From the NCBI GenBank assembly GCA_007859835.1, contig SJPJ01000002.1, positions 517,666 through 581,665 of the forward strand: DNA of 64,000 nt. Reading direction: 5' to 3'. Origin of the DNA: Novipirellula herctigrandis (GTDB lineage Bacteria; Planctomycetota; Planctomycetia; Pirellulales; Pirellulaceae). Positions within the stretch are counted from its first letter, which is position 1, and each line of letters begins with the position of its first letter. Under the pieces are notes generated by a model that was given only the letters and a program-made list of their open reading frames with translations, was not told the DNA's origin and ran no database searches. Of the stretch, positions 1-8,581 are shown piece by piece. Both the position numbers and the translations under genes were made by a program.

Positions 1-77
1 AAGTATCCCTTTTCTCGAAGCATTTTCTCGAGCACAAAGGCGAGGCAAAGGCCCATCGCGAAAGCTAAGTATAACAC
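1..77 (-). CDS. Possible 5' end of a leftward membrane-protein gene (partial)
   Basis: Reading leftward from a GTG at 77 (or an ATG at 56) there is an open frame that runs off the window edge. It gives a hydrophobic stretch followed by charged residues (MLYLAFAMGLCLAFVLEKML from the GTG), which looks like the start of a membrane protein. A stop lies in frame just upstream of the GTG. There is no clear ribosome binding site and too little sequence to identify a family, so this is only a possibility. Confidence 0.22.
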   Translation of the reverse strand, partial: MLYLAFAMGLCLAFVLEKMLREKGY

Positions 78-310
78 GCTCGTTTTGAACTTGAAGCACG
101 ACGATCAATGAACTCACGCGGAGTTTGGGATATTCAATGCAACAAAAAAGACGCTGCCCAACACTTGGTTCGATGCTCTAACACAGTGTTGAAGAGACGC
201 CACCGCCCGACAAAGCAAAATTGGGCTAAGCCTGTAGTGAATCGCCTTGTAGCCGCATTTGAGCGGATCACACTGAGTCGCACTTTTGCGCAGCTGATGA
301 CAGCATCTCT

Positions 311-739
311 TTAATCGTCTTGTCGTGGTGATCGGCGATTTTGCTTTTTCTGGGATTGGGCTGATTTCTGATTCAGCCGCCGGACCTGACTTCCGCGGGT
401 TGGCTTGGTCGCCTTACGAGCCTTTGGCGGCGATTGGCATGCCAGCAACATGTCCACCAACCGCTTGCGGACATCCGCGTGATTGCGCCCCTGGTCCCGG
501 TATTTTTCGCTGTGCAAAACCAATTCCCCCTCGCGGTTGATTCGATTCCCAAAACGGGTTTCAAAACGTCGTTGCCACGCCGTACTTAATCCAGGGCACT
601 GACTCGGTGACCAGCGAAGCGTCACCTTGGAATTGACTTTATTCACGTTTTGACCGCCGGGGCCGCCACTTCGCGCAGTGGTGAACGTCAATTCAGATTC
701 GCGAATCGTGAGGCGTGGACTGATAAATAAATCGCTCAT
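311..739 (-). CDS. arfB: Alternative ribosome-rescue factor ArfB (peptidyl-tRNA hydrolase, YaeJ-type)
   Basis: The 142-residue product has the class I release factor catalytic core GGPGGQNVNK at about residues 26-35 and the following VNSKVTLRW strand. The basic C-terminal tail (KKQNRRSPRQ, many K/R) is what ArfB uses to enter the empty mRNA channel of a stalled ribosome. It lacks the codon-recognition domains of RF1/RF2, and the length matches the ArfB family (about 140). Known family role: hydrolysis of peptidyl-tRNA on non-stop ribosomes. The ATG start at 739 puts the N-terminus (MSDLFISPRLTI) where the family usually begins. It stands alone; an 8-bp G run lies about 40 bp upstream. Confidence 0.9.
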   Translation of the reverse strand: MSDLFISPRLTIRESELTFTTARSGGPGGQNVNKVNSKVTLRWSPSQCPGLSTAWQRRFETRFGNRINREGELVLHSEKYRDQGRNHADVRKRLVDMLLACQSPPKARKATKPTRGSQVRRLNQKSAQSQKKQNRRSPRQDD

Positions 740-776
740 TCAAAAAGTTCACAGCTGGAAAATGACAAAAAACAGA

Positions 777-784
777 GGGGGGGG
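777..784. repeat. Homopolymer G8 tract upstream of arfB
   Basis: An uninterrupted run of eight G lies in the 255-bp non-coding gap between the divergent arfB (start 739) and the small gene at 995. Read toward arfB it is C8, about 40 bp before the start codon, a position where length changes could affect promoter spacing. The rest of the gap (740-994) shows no other feature I can support. Confidence 0.5.
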
Positions 785-994
785 TGTTGGAGTCTCGGAG
801 CCATCATCGCAACAAAAGGTTCACAAACATGGCAATAAACGCGAAAAAAAAACAAATTTTGACTTTTCAAAAATTTCCCATCCGGTTGTGACCAGACTTG
901 TCCGCGCCGCTGCGATTCTATGGGTGTCGCCCGGCAGTTCGGTGCGAAGCAAAACGGTGCCCCCTACTAATCTCTTTCACGGATGGATTCTCTC

Positions 995-1381
995 ATGCCT
1001 AAGTTCTACGTTCAATGTGGTCCCATCGAAACCATTCTCGACGCTGACTCCCCTCGCTCGGCTGCCATGAATGCACTCGACCAAATGCTGCAAACTCACC
1101 TTTGGATTTACGATGATTGTGGACTGAGCGAAAACGATTGCCAAACCCACCTGATGCTCGAAGCCCTGATGCACCTAGAACCATCAGTCCAAATCAGCGA
1201 AAAAGGATTCAATCGTCACGATGCGATCTGCTTGGGAACGCCCGAAACGGTTCACGATTGGCACCGCTTGATGATCGGCATGAAACGACTTTTCGTCGCC
1301 GCAGGATTGACCACGCGATCGATGGCCTCCGTTGGGTTGACTGACACTGCTCAATTCGTGGCCCCGCAGATGCCAAGATAG
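995..1381 (+). CDS. Conserved hypothetical protein of planctomycete type (128 aa)
   Basis: The product is a small acidic protein beginning MPKFYVQCGPIETILDAD, with a beta-strand-like N-terminus and an alpha-helical middle (SAAMNALDQMLQTHLWIYDD). No signal peptide, membrane segment or catalytic motif is visible, so I assign no function. An ATG at 983 is also in frame. I prefer 995 because the product then starts directly with the first predicted strand, and GGAT lies about 10 bases before it. It is monocistronic, convergent with the ABC permease gene that ends only 4 bases away. From memory, similar N-termini (MPKxYVxCG) occur in other planctomycetes; this was not checked. Confidence 0.7.
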   Translation: MPKFYVQCGPIETILDADSPRSAAMNALDQMLQTHLWIYDDCGLSENDCQTHLMLEALMHLEPSVQISEKGFNRHDAICLGTPETVHDWHRLMIGMKRLFVAAGLTTRSMASVGLTDTAQFVAPQMPR

Positions 1382-1384
1382 CAA

Positions 1385-3490
1385 TCACACATGGGAGCGA
1401 TCTCGCGTACTAAACCAAACCATCGCAACTCCCACCAATGCAATTCCCATTGTTCCAGCCAACCACGCCGCTGGAAGATGGGCTTGGTCATCAAGCTCGC
1501 TACCAAAAAATGAAATTGAATCGTGATAGCGACCGACCAAATTCAAAAGTGCGTTGTGGACGAAATGCATTACCATCCCCGGTATCACACTACCAGTCCG
1601 ATAGGCGATCCATCCAAGGATCAACCCCAGCAACGTCGTCGGCACAAAACGCTCGATCAACAGCGCATTGCCAGTCAACACATGGAATACTCCAAACAAT
1701 ACCGCAGTCACCACGATCACGCGGCCTGGTGTTAACACCGTGGAAAGGGACGAAAACAAGAAACCGCGAAAACACAACTCCTCAATCACCGCCGGTGCAA
1801 GGGCAAAGGTTAGCAACAGCAACCACGTCGGCACTTGTTTCCATGCCTCAAGCGTTTGCAGTGTCTGGGTGACTCGTGATTCGCTTAGACCACCAATCCC
1901 CATCGCTTCGGCGAACACGAACGCTTCATGAGCGAGTGCCCAAGCACCAAGCCCAATCAGAACCGCACCGAACACACTCGCCACCGCCGGCCTCTTCCAC
2001 CGATAAGTGGTCCGATATTCATTACGCCCCAAGTAAGCCGCGATCAATGGTACAAGTCCAAAGGTCAACACCAGCGTCAATCCATTAAGCCAAAATTGTG
2101 TCGACATCGTCATTTGGTCTTGCGCCGCAGCTAAAAAACGCATCAGCCCATTGGATGCCACAAAGTAAATCGGCACCAACAACGCCAACAATAACGCCGA
2201 CGATTGAGCACTTGGGACAAGTGTTGATTTCTTAGGACGTTGCAATAGCGAACCGATCGATTGGTCACTCGTTCGCATCACAGCATCGTTGCCAAACAAT
2301 CGCGATGCGATGGCTAGCGCCGCCACCGCATAGGCACATGTGCTGAGCACAGCGGCCAACGCTCCGACCGGGTCAAAGGTTCCTGCCAATATATCTCTTG
2401 CCAGAATAACGATGCTAATTAGCGGCGCAATCGCCAGCGGTCCCGATAGTTTGACTCCCGGCATCAGCGATAACATCGCCGGTGCAAGCGCCAGCAGCAT
2501 GACAGGGATCAAATAAGACTGCGCTTCCTTAAACGACTTGGCGAAACTTGTTAGCGACAAAAGAACCGCTGAGAAAAAACCACTGAATAAAACCAACAGC
2601 CCGAGAATTTGCAGCACCGCCAACCAAGGAAACACATCCTCGCCTGTCAAAAGCCGCAGCAACCCCGATGCCCAAAGAGTCGTAAACATTGCAAACAAAT
2701 TGACCATCGCCGTCAGCAACGCCACGATCACAACGGCAACGTATTTAGCAAATAAGACATAAAACCGTGGGACGGGCGAAGCCATCAAGGCTTCCATCGT
2801 CCCTCGTTCTCGCTCACCCGCAGTCAGGTCAATCGCAGGATAAACGGCACCGGTAATGGTCATTAGAACTAACACGAGCGGAACGATCGTGGCCAGCAGT
2901 GGCATCGATTGGACATCTCCACAATCTTTGACAACCACTTCGGCGGGTGGCACATAGGATTCACTTGCTTGTTGCGCGACTTGTTGCGCTGTTGCCGACC
3001 GAAGCCATTGCAATCGTTCAACCAAAATCCTACGTGCCGCTTCGCTGGCACCGTCCCCACGGTACGCGGTAATCGTAAATTCAGGGACCTGACTTTGACC
3101 GTAGGGAATCAAGTCGACGGAAACCGCTACATCGATCTTGTTCTCGCGAAGTGCATCAACCGGGTCTATTTCTTCGGTCAAACGAAGATCGAACTGCGCA
3201 AACTCGCCGCTACTCGCATCTAAAATCGACTTCGGCGGAATACTCCCAACATTATCGAGAGCGTTAGAAAGCATGTTGCCTTCTTCTTCGGAGCCAACCC
3301 CGACGTAGAAGACCTGTGAGACACCAACATTCGAAGTCAGCAAAAAACGATTCAGCGCCATACTCAATAGTGGGTATAGCAGCAGAGGCATGATCAACAA
3401 CGTCATCACGGTACGTCGATCACGAATGGTTTCACGCAATTCCTTTTGGAAAAGCCGGAAAATCCGACTCTGCAACGCATGTCCGTTCAT
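1385..3490 (-). CDS. ABC-2 type permease fused to a CPBP (CAAX-like) intramembrane protease domain
   Basis: The 701-residue membrane protein has two parts. The first ~400 residues are a NatB-type ABC-2 permease: an N-terminal TM (LLIMPLLLYPLLSMALNRFLL), a large soluble loop, then several TM helices around the TAGERERGTMEALMASPV motif. The C-terminal ~230 residues are a CPBP/Abi domain with all three motifs: EELCFRG, FGVFHVL and HFVHNALLN, which form the metal site of glutamate-type intramembrane proteases. The start at 3490 has AGGGG about 5 bases upstream. It lies 10 bases downstream of the ATPase gene at 3501-4238, so the two form an exporter operon. Substrate unknown; NatAB relatives extrude sodium. 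Confidence 0.88.
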   Translation of the reverse strand: MNGHALQSRIFRLFQKELRETIRDRRTVMTLLIMPLLLYPLLSMALNRFLLTSNVGVSQVFYVGVGSEEEGNMLSNALDNVGSIPPKSILDASSGEFAQFDLRLTEEIDPVDALRENKIDVAVSVDLIPYGQSQVPEFTITAYRGDGASEAARRILVERLQWLRSATAQQVAQQASESYVPPAEVVVKDCGDVQSMPLLATIVPLVLVLMTITGAVYPAIDLTAGERERGTMEALMASPVPRFYVLFAKYVAVVIVALLTAMVNLFAMFTTLWASGLLRLLTGEDVFPWLAVLQILGLLVLFSGFFSAVLLSLTSFAKSFKEAQSYLIPVMLLALAPAMLSLMPGVKLSGPLAIAPLISIVILARDILAGTFDPVGALAAVLSTCAYAVAALAIASRLFGNDAVMRTSDQSIGSLLQRPKKSTLVPSAQSSALLLALLVPIYFVASNGLMRFLAAAQDQMTMSTQFWLNGLTLVLTFGLVPLIAAYLGRNEYRTTYRWKRPAVASVFGAVLIGLGAWALAHEAFVFAEAMGIGGLSESRVTQTLQTLEAWKQVPTWLLLLTFALAPAVIEELCFRGFLFSSLSTVLTPGRVIVVTAVLFGVFHVLTGNALLIERFVPTTLLGLILGWIAYRTGSVIPGMVMHFVHNALLNLVGRYHDSISFFGSELDDQAHLPAAWLAGTMGIALVGVAMVWFSTRDRSHV

Positions 3491-3500
3491 GTCGCCCCTT

Positions 3501-4238
3501 TCATGCGGCTTCCGTTTTCATGAGGTCGACAAACATATCTACCAGATGCTCGCGGTGCGTCTGCTCACGAAGCTCATCCATGCTACCTTCGTTTTGAAGT
3601 CGGCCATGGTGAAGCAGTCCAAACCGGTCGCATAATCGCTCGGCTTCATCCAGTCGATGGGTACAAACGACGACCGATTTTCCAGCATCACGCAAATGTT
3701 CGATGTACTCAAAAATTGTTTGAACGCCCACGACATCTAACCCGCGAGTCGGTTCGTCGAGAAGCATCACAGGTGGATCGTGGATCAGACCTCGCACCAA
3801 TGTCACACGTTGTCGTTGCCCGGTGCTGAGCGAACCTGCTCGGCGTTCAAGTAGTTTTTCGATCCCCATCATCTTCGACAAATGCTCGGCACGTTCAGCT
3901 GCGACATGCGGATCCACAGCATAGAGGTCCGCAAAGTACAACAACATTTCACGAACACTCAGCCACGGATAGACACCATCGCTCGCCGACACGAACCCCA
4001 ACCGAGATTTGACCGCGATTGGGTCTTCCGCCGTTTGGATTCCATCCACTTCGGCATAACCTGCATCGGCATCCAATAACCCCAAAATCATCCGCAAGGT
4101 TGTCGTCTTACCGGCACCGTTGGGCCCGAGCAATCCGTAGACTTCTTTACACGGCACATCGAACGACAAATCGTCGACTGCGCGCAATTCAGATCCATCC
4201 ACAGAGAATGTCTTGACGAGTGAGTGGACCGAAAGCAT
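3501..4238 (-). CDS. ABC transporter ATP-binding protein, NatA-like
   Basis: The 245-residue nucleotide-binding subunit has Walker A GPNGAGKTT at about residues 38-46, a signature motif LSTGQRQRV (LSGGQ variant), Walker B VMLLDEPTRGLD and an H-loop VVVCTHR. Length is typical of single-domain ATPases paired with ABC-2 permeases. It is first in a two-gene operon with the permease/CPBP fusion, 10 bases away. It should act on the cytoplasmic face to drive export. No strong ribosome binding site is seen before the ATG at 4238. The 206-bp gap to the divergent gntP-like gene must hold both promoters, but I cannot identify them firmly. Confidence 0.9.
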   Translation of the reverse strand: MLSVHSLVKTFSVDGSELRAVDDLSFDVPCKEVYGLLGPNGAGKTTTLRMILGLLDADAGYAEVDGIQTAEDPIAVKSRLGFVSASDGVYPWLSVREMLLYFADLYAVDPHVAAERAEHLSKMMGIEKLLERRAGSLSTGQRQRVTLVRGLIHDPPVMLLDEPTRGLDVVGVQTIFEYIEHLRDAGKSVVVCTHRLDEAERLCDRFGLLHHGRLQNEGSMDELREQTHREHLVDMFVDLMKTEAA

Positions 4239-4444
4239 TCGGAGAGATGCGCTTCGTTAGACGTGCTAGATAGAAAGGTGCTCACACCACGAGTTGATCA
4301 TCATAGCGGAATCGCCGAGCCTATGTGGAGTGCATCGGGGCATGACACTCGATTTCTCTTACCCCATCGGCCAAGAAAATCGTCTAGAATAACGCGAGCA
4401 ATTTTCTTCCCCAAATTCTCTCCTGTTTTTACGGTGAATGCTCG

Positions 4445-6343
4445 ATGCGACACTCCGGGATCTTCATCCGATACTTTGTTCTGATGATTTGCTTTTTAGC
4501 CGCCAGTGCCGCGATTGCCCAAGCTTCCACGCTCTCGATTTATGCTGCAGCCTCTTCTCCTGCAGCCTCGCCAGACCCGATCGACTACCAGCCGATGATC
4601 TTGCTCGCCGTTGGGATTATCTCTGTCCTGGCAATGATCATCGGATTGAAACTCAATGCATTCTTGGCGTTGATCCTCTCGGCACTGTTGGTCAGCCTGC
4701 TGATTGGATTCACGGGCGACCAATCAGCCGGTTCGCGAATGGATGCAGTGACAACGGCATTCGGAGGTTCCGCCAAGAGCATCGGCATTGTGATTGCCAT
4801 GGCAGCGATTATCGGCAAGTGCATGCTCGATAGTGGAGCGGCTGACCGAATCGTCCGCAGTGCCATCAATCTGACTGGCGAAAAGAACGCGACGTTCGGA
4901 TTGTTGACCAGCAGCTTTGTTTTGGCGGTGCCTGTCTTTTTCGATACGGTCTTCTATTTGCTCGTCCCCTTGGCCCGCAGTTTGTATCGGCGAACCAACA
5001 AAAACTATCTACGGTATCTGATGGCGATTGCAACGGGCGGCGCGATCACGCACACGTTGGTCCCCCCGACACCTGGCCCGTTGCTGGTATCCGCGATCCT
5101 TGGGGTCGACATTGGCATGATGATGCTCGTTGGGACACTCGTGGCCATTCCCACAGCCATTGTGGGGATTCTCTTTTCTTTCTGGATCGACAATCGAAAT
5201 CCTGTCGTAATGCGGCCACTTGGTACAAATGAAAACAAACACAAACCGTTGAAGCCAGACCAATTGCCATCGCTTTGGATCTCTTTGTTGCCGGTCTTGT
5301 TGCCGGTCGTTCTGATTGGCGCTGGGACGCTCACGACCACCATCGCGGATCGTGAAGACCGCGCGGCTTTGGTTCAATCCGACATCCGCGACTACAACCA
5401 ATTGGCGGAAACCCTAGCCACGGCACAACCCAATACTCCGGCCGCCCAGATCCTTGCGAGCGACAAGCTAAACGAGGAAGAACGCGTTCGACTCACCAAA
5501 GCACCATCGACGGACAACGCGAAAGCCGACATCGTTGAACTGCTCAACCAAGTTCTGCTAGACAAAGACCTCTACAACGAAAAAGCCTTCTTAGGTGTTC
5601 CTCTTTCCAATGTCGCCAAAGACAAAATTTCGGCCAACCAACTTCGGATGAAACCAGTTGACCGCCGCCGGATGAATCGGGCACTTCTCGAAGACGCCTA
5701 CCCCGACGTCATTGCGAAACACACTTGGGCATCATCGGCACGCAACATTGCCAGCGCGTTGTCACTTTGGAGCAACCCGGATTTCGCGCTGATGCTCGCC
5801 GCGATTTGCGCCATGTTAACGCTGAAGTATGTGCGAGATCTCTCTTGGCGAACGTTATCATCCGACGTCGAAGAAGCTCTGATGAGTGGCGGGGTGATTA
5901 TTTTGATCACCGCTGCGGGTGGAGCTTTTGGTGCGATGCTAACGCAAACCAACATCAGCGATGCCATTCAATCGGCCTTCCAAAATCAGGGCGGTTCGGG
6001 AATCGCCTTGATCGTGCTCGGGTGGACCATTTCATCCGTTTTACGCGTCGCCCAAGGAAGCAGTACGGTGGCGATGATTATCGCTGCCGGGATGATGTCA
6101 GCGATTATTGGCGATCAAAAACCCGACTACAATATGGTTTACCTTGCCACGGCAATCGGCAGTGGATCATTGTTCGGAAGTTGGATGAACGACAGCGGCT
6201 TTTGGGTCTTCACAAAAATGGGCGGATTGACTGAGAGCGAATCGCTTCGAAGTTGGAGCCCACTGCTGACAATTCTGTCACTTGCGGGGCTGATCGTCAC
6301 GATTGCACTTAGCCAGATATTGCCGTTGCGGGGCACAATGTGA
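4445..6343 (+). CDS. GntP-family permease (gluconate/organic acid:H+ symporter-like) with a large insertion
   Basis: The 632-residue product is much longer than usual GntP members (about 450). The N-terminal half has the family pattern: multiple TM helices, the FDTVFYLLVPLARSL segment and the GGAITHTLVPPTPGPL motif (about residues 195-215). A hydrophilic block of roughly 140 residues (about 285-430, NQLAETLATAQ through AYPDVIAKH) interrupts the transporter. TM helices then resume and end with GSGSLFGSWMNDSGFWVF, also typical of GntP. A signal-like hydrophobic N-terminus precedes the first conserved helix. The substrate could be gluconate or another hydroxy acid. The last codons overlap the next small gene, suggesting coupling. 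Confidence 0.85.
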   Translation: MRHSGIFIRYFVLMICFLAASAAIAQASTLSIYAAASSPAASPDPIDYQPMILLAVGIISVLAMIIGLKLNAFLALILSALLVSLLIGFTGDQSAGSRMDAVTTAFGGSAKSIGIVIAMAAIIGKCMLDSGAADRIVRSAINLTGEKNATFGLLTSSFVLAVPVFFDTVFYLLVPLARSLYRRTNKNYLRYLMAIATGGAITHTLVPPTPGPLLVSAILGVDIGMMMLVGTLVAIPTAIVGILFSFWIDNRNPVVMRPLGTNENKHKPLKPDQLPSLWISLLPVLLPVVLIGAGTLTTTIADREDRAALVQSDIRDYNQLAETLATAQPNTPAAQILASDKLNEEERVRLTKAPSTDNAKADIVELLNQVLLDKDLYNEKAFLGVPLSNVAKDKISANQLRMKPVDRRRMNRALLEDAYPDVIAKHTWASSARNIASALSLWSNPDFALMLAAICAMLTLKYVRDLSWRTLSSDVEEALMSGGVIILITAAGGAFGAMLTQTNISDAIQSAFQNQGGSGIALIVLGWTISSVLRVAQGSSTVAMIIAAGMMSAIIGDQKPDYNMVYLATAIGSGSLFGSWMNDSGFWVFTKMGGLTESESLRSWSPLLTILSLAGLIVTIALSQILPLRGTM

Positions 6344-6618
6344 GCGGGGAATCACGAAAGCGAGAGAAAACAGACGCCCTATTAGGATGCCTTGCAACGC
6401 TCGGCAGCGTCTCGGTGACGTGCGTACTGCTGTTCTTGAATGCATCGTTTGTGATGGCAGTCATGAAACTGATCGAACCGCAATTCCCTTCTTGGATGGA
6501 TCGCCCTGGAACAAACCAGTTTCTGCTTTTTTCAATTCCAGTAGTGCTGGTGGTCGTCGAGTGGATGCTGATCGACTACGCTCGTGGTCGATTTCGCAGG
6601 CCCAATGACTCCACCTAG
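6340..6618 (+). CDS. Small two-TM membrane protein, unknown function (92 aa)
   Basis: A GTG at 6340 overlaps the stop codon of the gntP-like gene (GTGA, 4-base overlap), a usual sign of translational coupling. The product has a basic N-terminus, a hydrophobic segment at about residues 14-42 (LLGCLATLGSVSVTCVLLFL) and a second at about 60-80 (FLLFSIPVVLVVVEWMLI). It ends with a basic tail. No family is recognised. Gene order suggests an accessory role to the transporter or a simple membrane protein of the same operon; the sequence alone does not tell which. Confidence 0.6.
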   Translation: MSGESRKREKTDALLGCLATLGSVSVTCVLLFLNASFVMAVMKLIEPQFPSWMDRPGTNQFLLFSIPVVLVVVEWMLIDYARGRFRRPNDST

Positions 6619-6624
6619 TACATC

Positions 6625-7305
6625 ATGCAACTCTATTTAATTCGCCATGCCGAGAGTGCGAACAACGCTAAACCGATATTTGAACGCATCGAGGACCCTC
6701 CGATCACCGCTCGCGGACGACTTCAATCTCAGCATCTTGCCGATTGGACCAAGTCGCTAAAGATCGATGCATTAATCACCAGCCCGTTTTTACGTTCGCT
6801 ACAGACGACTCGCCATATCGTCGACCGTGTTCCTCAAAAAGTCCATATTTGGCACAACGTCTTCGAACGCGGTGGCTGTTTTCGTGGCTACCGACCGGAT
6901 CAAACCGAAGGAGGCATCGGACTTGGGCCTGCCGGGATTCGAAAGGAAGCTTCGAGTAGCGAAGACGATTGCATTGTCGACGAAACGATTTTGGATTCGG
7001 GTTGGTGGGGCGGAAAGGACCGAGAAACCAACGAAGAAGCGATCACCCGAGCGCGGGAAGTGGTTCATCGATTCATCGAGACCTTTCGCGACAGCGGGAA
7101 AATCGTGGTCGCGGTGATTCACGCGGACTTCAAACGTTGCCTGTTGGACCAAATGCTTTCCGAAACAACACACGTCGGCTCGCTCGGCCCGATGGTCAAC
7201 ACCGGCATTACCAAAGTCCGCTACAACGGCAATCGGTGGCAATTGCACTCACTTAATTCCATCAGCCACCTGCCTGCTCGATTGATAACGGGTGTCGAAA
7301 CCTAG
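6625..7305 (+). CDS. Histidine phosphatase family protein (phosphoglycerate mutase-like)
   Basis: The 226-residue product begins MQLYLIRHAESANN. R7-H8 of the RHAE motif are the phospho-accepting histidine and its partner arginine. A second conserved site, VIHADFKRCLLDQML near residue 170, supplies the second histidine of the family's phosphate pocket. The distal arginine of ITSPFLRSLQTTRHI (about residues 53-67) is also conserved. It is a cytoplasmic phosphatase or mutase of unknown substrate. It lies 6 bases after the small membrane protein gene and may be third in the operon starting at 4445. Its stop overlaps the convergent gene at 7302 by 4 bases. Confidence 0.85.
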   Translation: MQLYLIRHAESANNAKPIFERIEDPPITARGRLQSQHLADWTKSLKIDALITSPFLRSLQTTRHIVDRVPQKVHIWHNVFERGGCFRGYRPDQTEGGIGLGPAGIRKEASSSEDDCIVDETILDSGWWGGKDRETNEEAITRAREVVHRFIETFRDSGKIVVAVIHADFKRCLLDQMLSETTHVGSLGPMVNTGITKVRYNGNRWQLHSLNSISHLPARLITGVET

Positions 7306-8048
7306 CGAGCAGGTCGCAATTCGGGTTGAGCAAAATCACTGTTCAAGATGCTTGGCCCATAGATCGTCTCTTCGCCAACCGCCTCGTTGATCATTGGCCG
7401 ATAGCTTTTTGTCGATTGCGGAACAACCGTTTCAGTATAGGGCTGCGCAATTTGGCCATGACCAACCGGAACGGTTTGCATGACACTGATCACGGTTTCC
7501 GAAACACCTTGTTCATGCAACGTAATAATGTCGCGAACGCTCAACGGTTGTGTGACGCCATAGCTTTGGACAAAACGGATGATCGTCGAATCGGGAACTC
7601 CGTGTCGCACCATCGACACCACATCCAACGGCGAAACCGGACCAGCGGGATAATTGCGAATCGGTGGCTGGGCCTGCGGCACTGGCTGATCACGCCAAAT
7701 CGGCTGAGGTGCCGGATGAGGATGCACATAGTGAGTTTGCGGTGGAGCAGGATCAACGTGGTGCCGCGTCGGAGGTGGGTAGTATTGTTGAGAATGGTAC
7801 CGTTGGTGGTGCTCGATCCGATGATCTTTTTCGTTACCAATCGATCCACCAGCAACAGCCCCGACTGCTCCTCCAATCAAAGCACCCGCGACCTCATTGT
7901 CGCCCTTGTCACCGATTGCTGCGCCAATCGCAGCTCCAGCCAATCCGCCCAAAATCGCGCCGCGACGTTGGTGGGTTCGGAATTGCGCATTCGCATCACT
8001 GGAAATCGCCACGAACGCGACGACTGCAACAAGAATCTTATTGACCAT
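7302..8048 (-). CDS. Secreted glycine-zipper protein
   Basis: The 248-residue product has a signal peptide (MVNKILVAVVAFVAISSDANA). A glycine-zipper double helix follows (GGLAGAAIGAAIGDKGDNEV, then GALIGGAVGAVAGGSIGNE; about residues 33-72). The middle is rich in His, Pro and Gln (about 75-140), and a helical domain contains two VxxMxxxGVxxxxI-like repeats (VVSMVRHGVPDSTII; DIITLHEQGVSETVI). Glycine zippers insert in or span membranes, so an envelope location is likely. The last 25 residues hold ETIYGPSILNSDFAQ, which resembles the C-terminus of the neighbouring small secreted protein at 8097-8342. Confidence 0.8.
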   Translation of the reverse strand: MVNKILVAVVAFVAISSDANAQFRTHQRRGAILGGLAGAAIGAAIGDKGDNEVAGALIGGAVGAVAGGSIGNEKDHRIEHHQRYHSQQYYPPPTRHHVDPAPPQTHYVHPHPAPQPIWRDQPVPQAQPPIRNYPAGPVSPLDVVSMVRHGVPDSTIIRFVQSYGVTQPLSVRDIITLHEQGVSETVISVMQTVPVGHGQIAQPYTETVVPQSTKSYRPMINEAVGEETIYGPSILNSDFAQPELRPAR

Positions 8049-8096
8049 GGGACAACCTTTTTCGGCAAACTCAACGGAAAGACATCGCGGCCTTGC

Positions 8097-8342
8097 TTAG
8101 CGACCAAGCGAGTTGGTTGCTTGCGACGCATCCGCACTGCGAACCAAGATGCTCGGCCCGAAAACTTTTTCCATCTGCTCAGCGCTCATCATCGCCGGGT
8201 TCGAACGAGCCGGTACCTGCGAACGTGATTTTACGTTCGATCGCGATCGGCTCTCGGAACGAAAAATACCAAACGGACTACCGGCGATAGCGGGAGTGGT
8301 GAGCGCAAAAAGGGCAAACGCAAAAGCGGCAAAGCGTTTCAT
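8097..8342 (-). CDS. Small secreted protein with C-terminal FGPSIL motif (81 aa)
   Basis: The product has a clear signal peptide (MKRFAAFAFALFALTTPAIA), a serine/arginine-rich linker (RSESRSRSNVKSRSQV) and a C-terminal MEKVFGPSILVRSADASQ. The motif EKVFGPSIL matches ETIYGPSIL at the end of the next gene downstream on the same strand, 48 bases away. AGGA lies about 8 bases before the ATG. I recognise no family. The shared motif suggests the two proteins are processed, bound or anchored in the same way. The 239 bp upstream (8343-8581) show no further feature. Confidence 0.7.
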   Translation of the reverse strand: MKRFAAFAFALFALTTPAIAGSPFGIFRSESRSRSNVKSRSQVPARSNPAMMSAEQMEKVFGPSILVRSADASQATNSLGR

Positions 8343-8581
8343 AACTGATGTCCTAGCAAGGTGGGATTATGGTGTGAGACAAAGCATTGACTTCGAAATC
8401 ACCACCACCGCCCCCGCGCTGGCATCGATGCGGTAGCACCAATCGATACAAAGCCTTCTTCAGGGAAAACTTTGCACATTAGCGAAGAAACGACGAATGA
8501 TTTTGGCATTACGATTACGTCGAATGCCCCGATCGGTGCTGAGAATACAGTGTTTGCGGGTTGTACCGAAGCTCGCTAAGG

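Noticed and set aside
108..314. Rightward 68-residue open frame at the window start
   Set aside because: No family-like sequence, no ribosome binding site, and an odd Arg/His-rich composition. It overlaps the arfB end only by chance.
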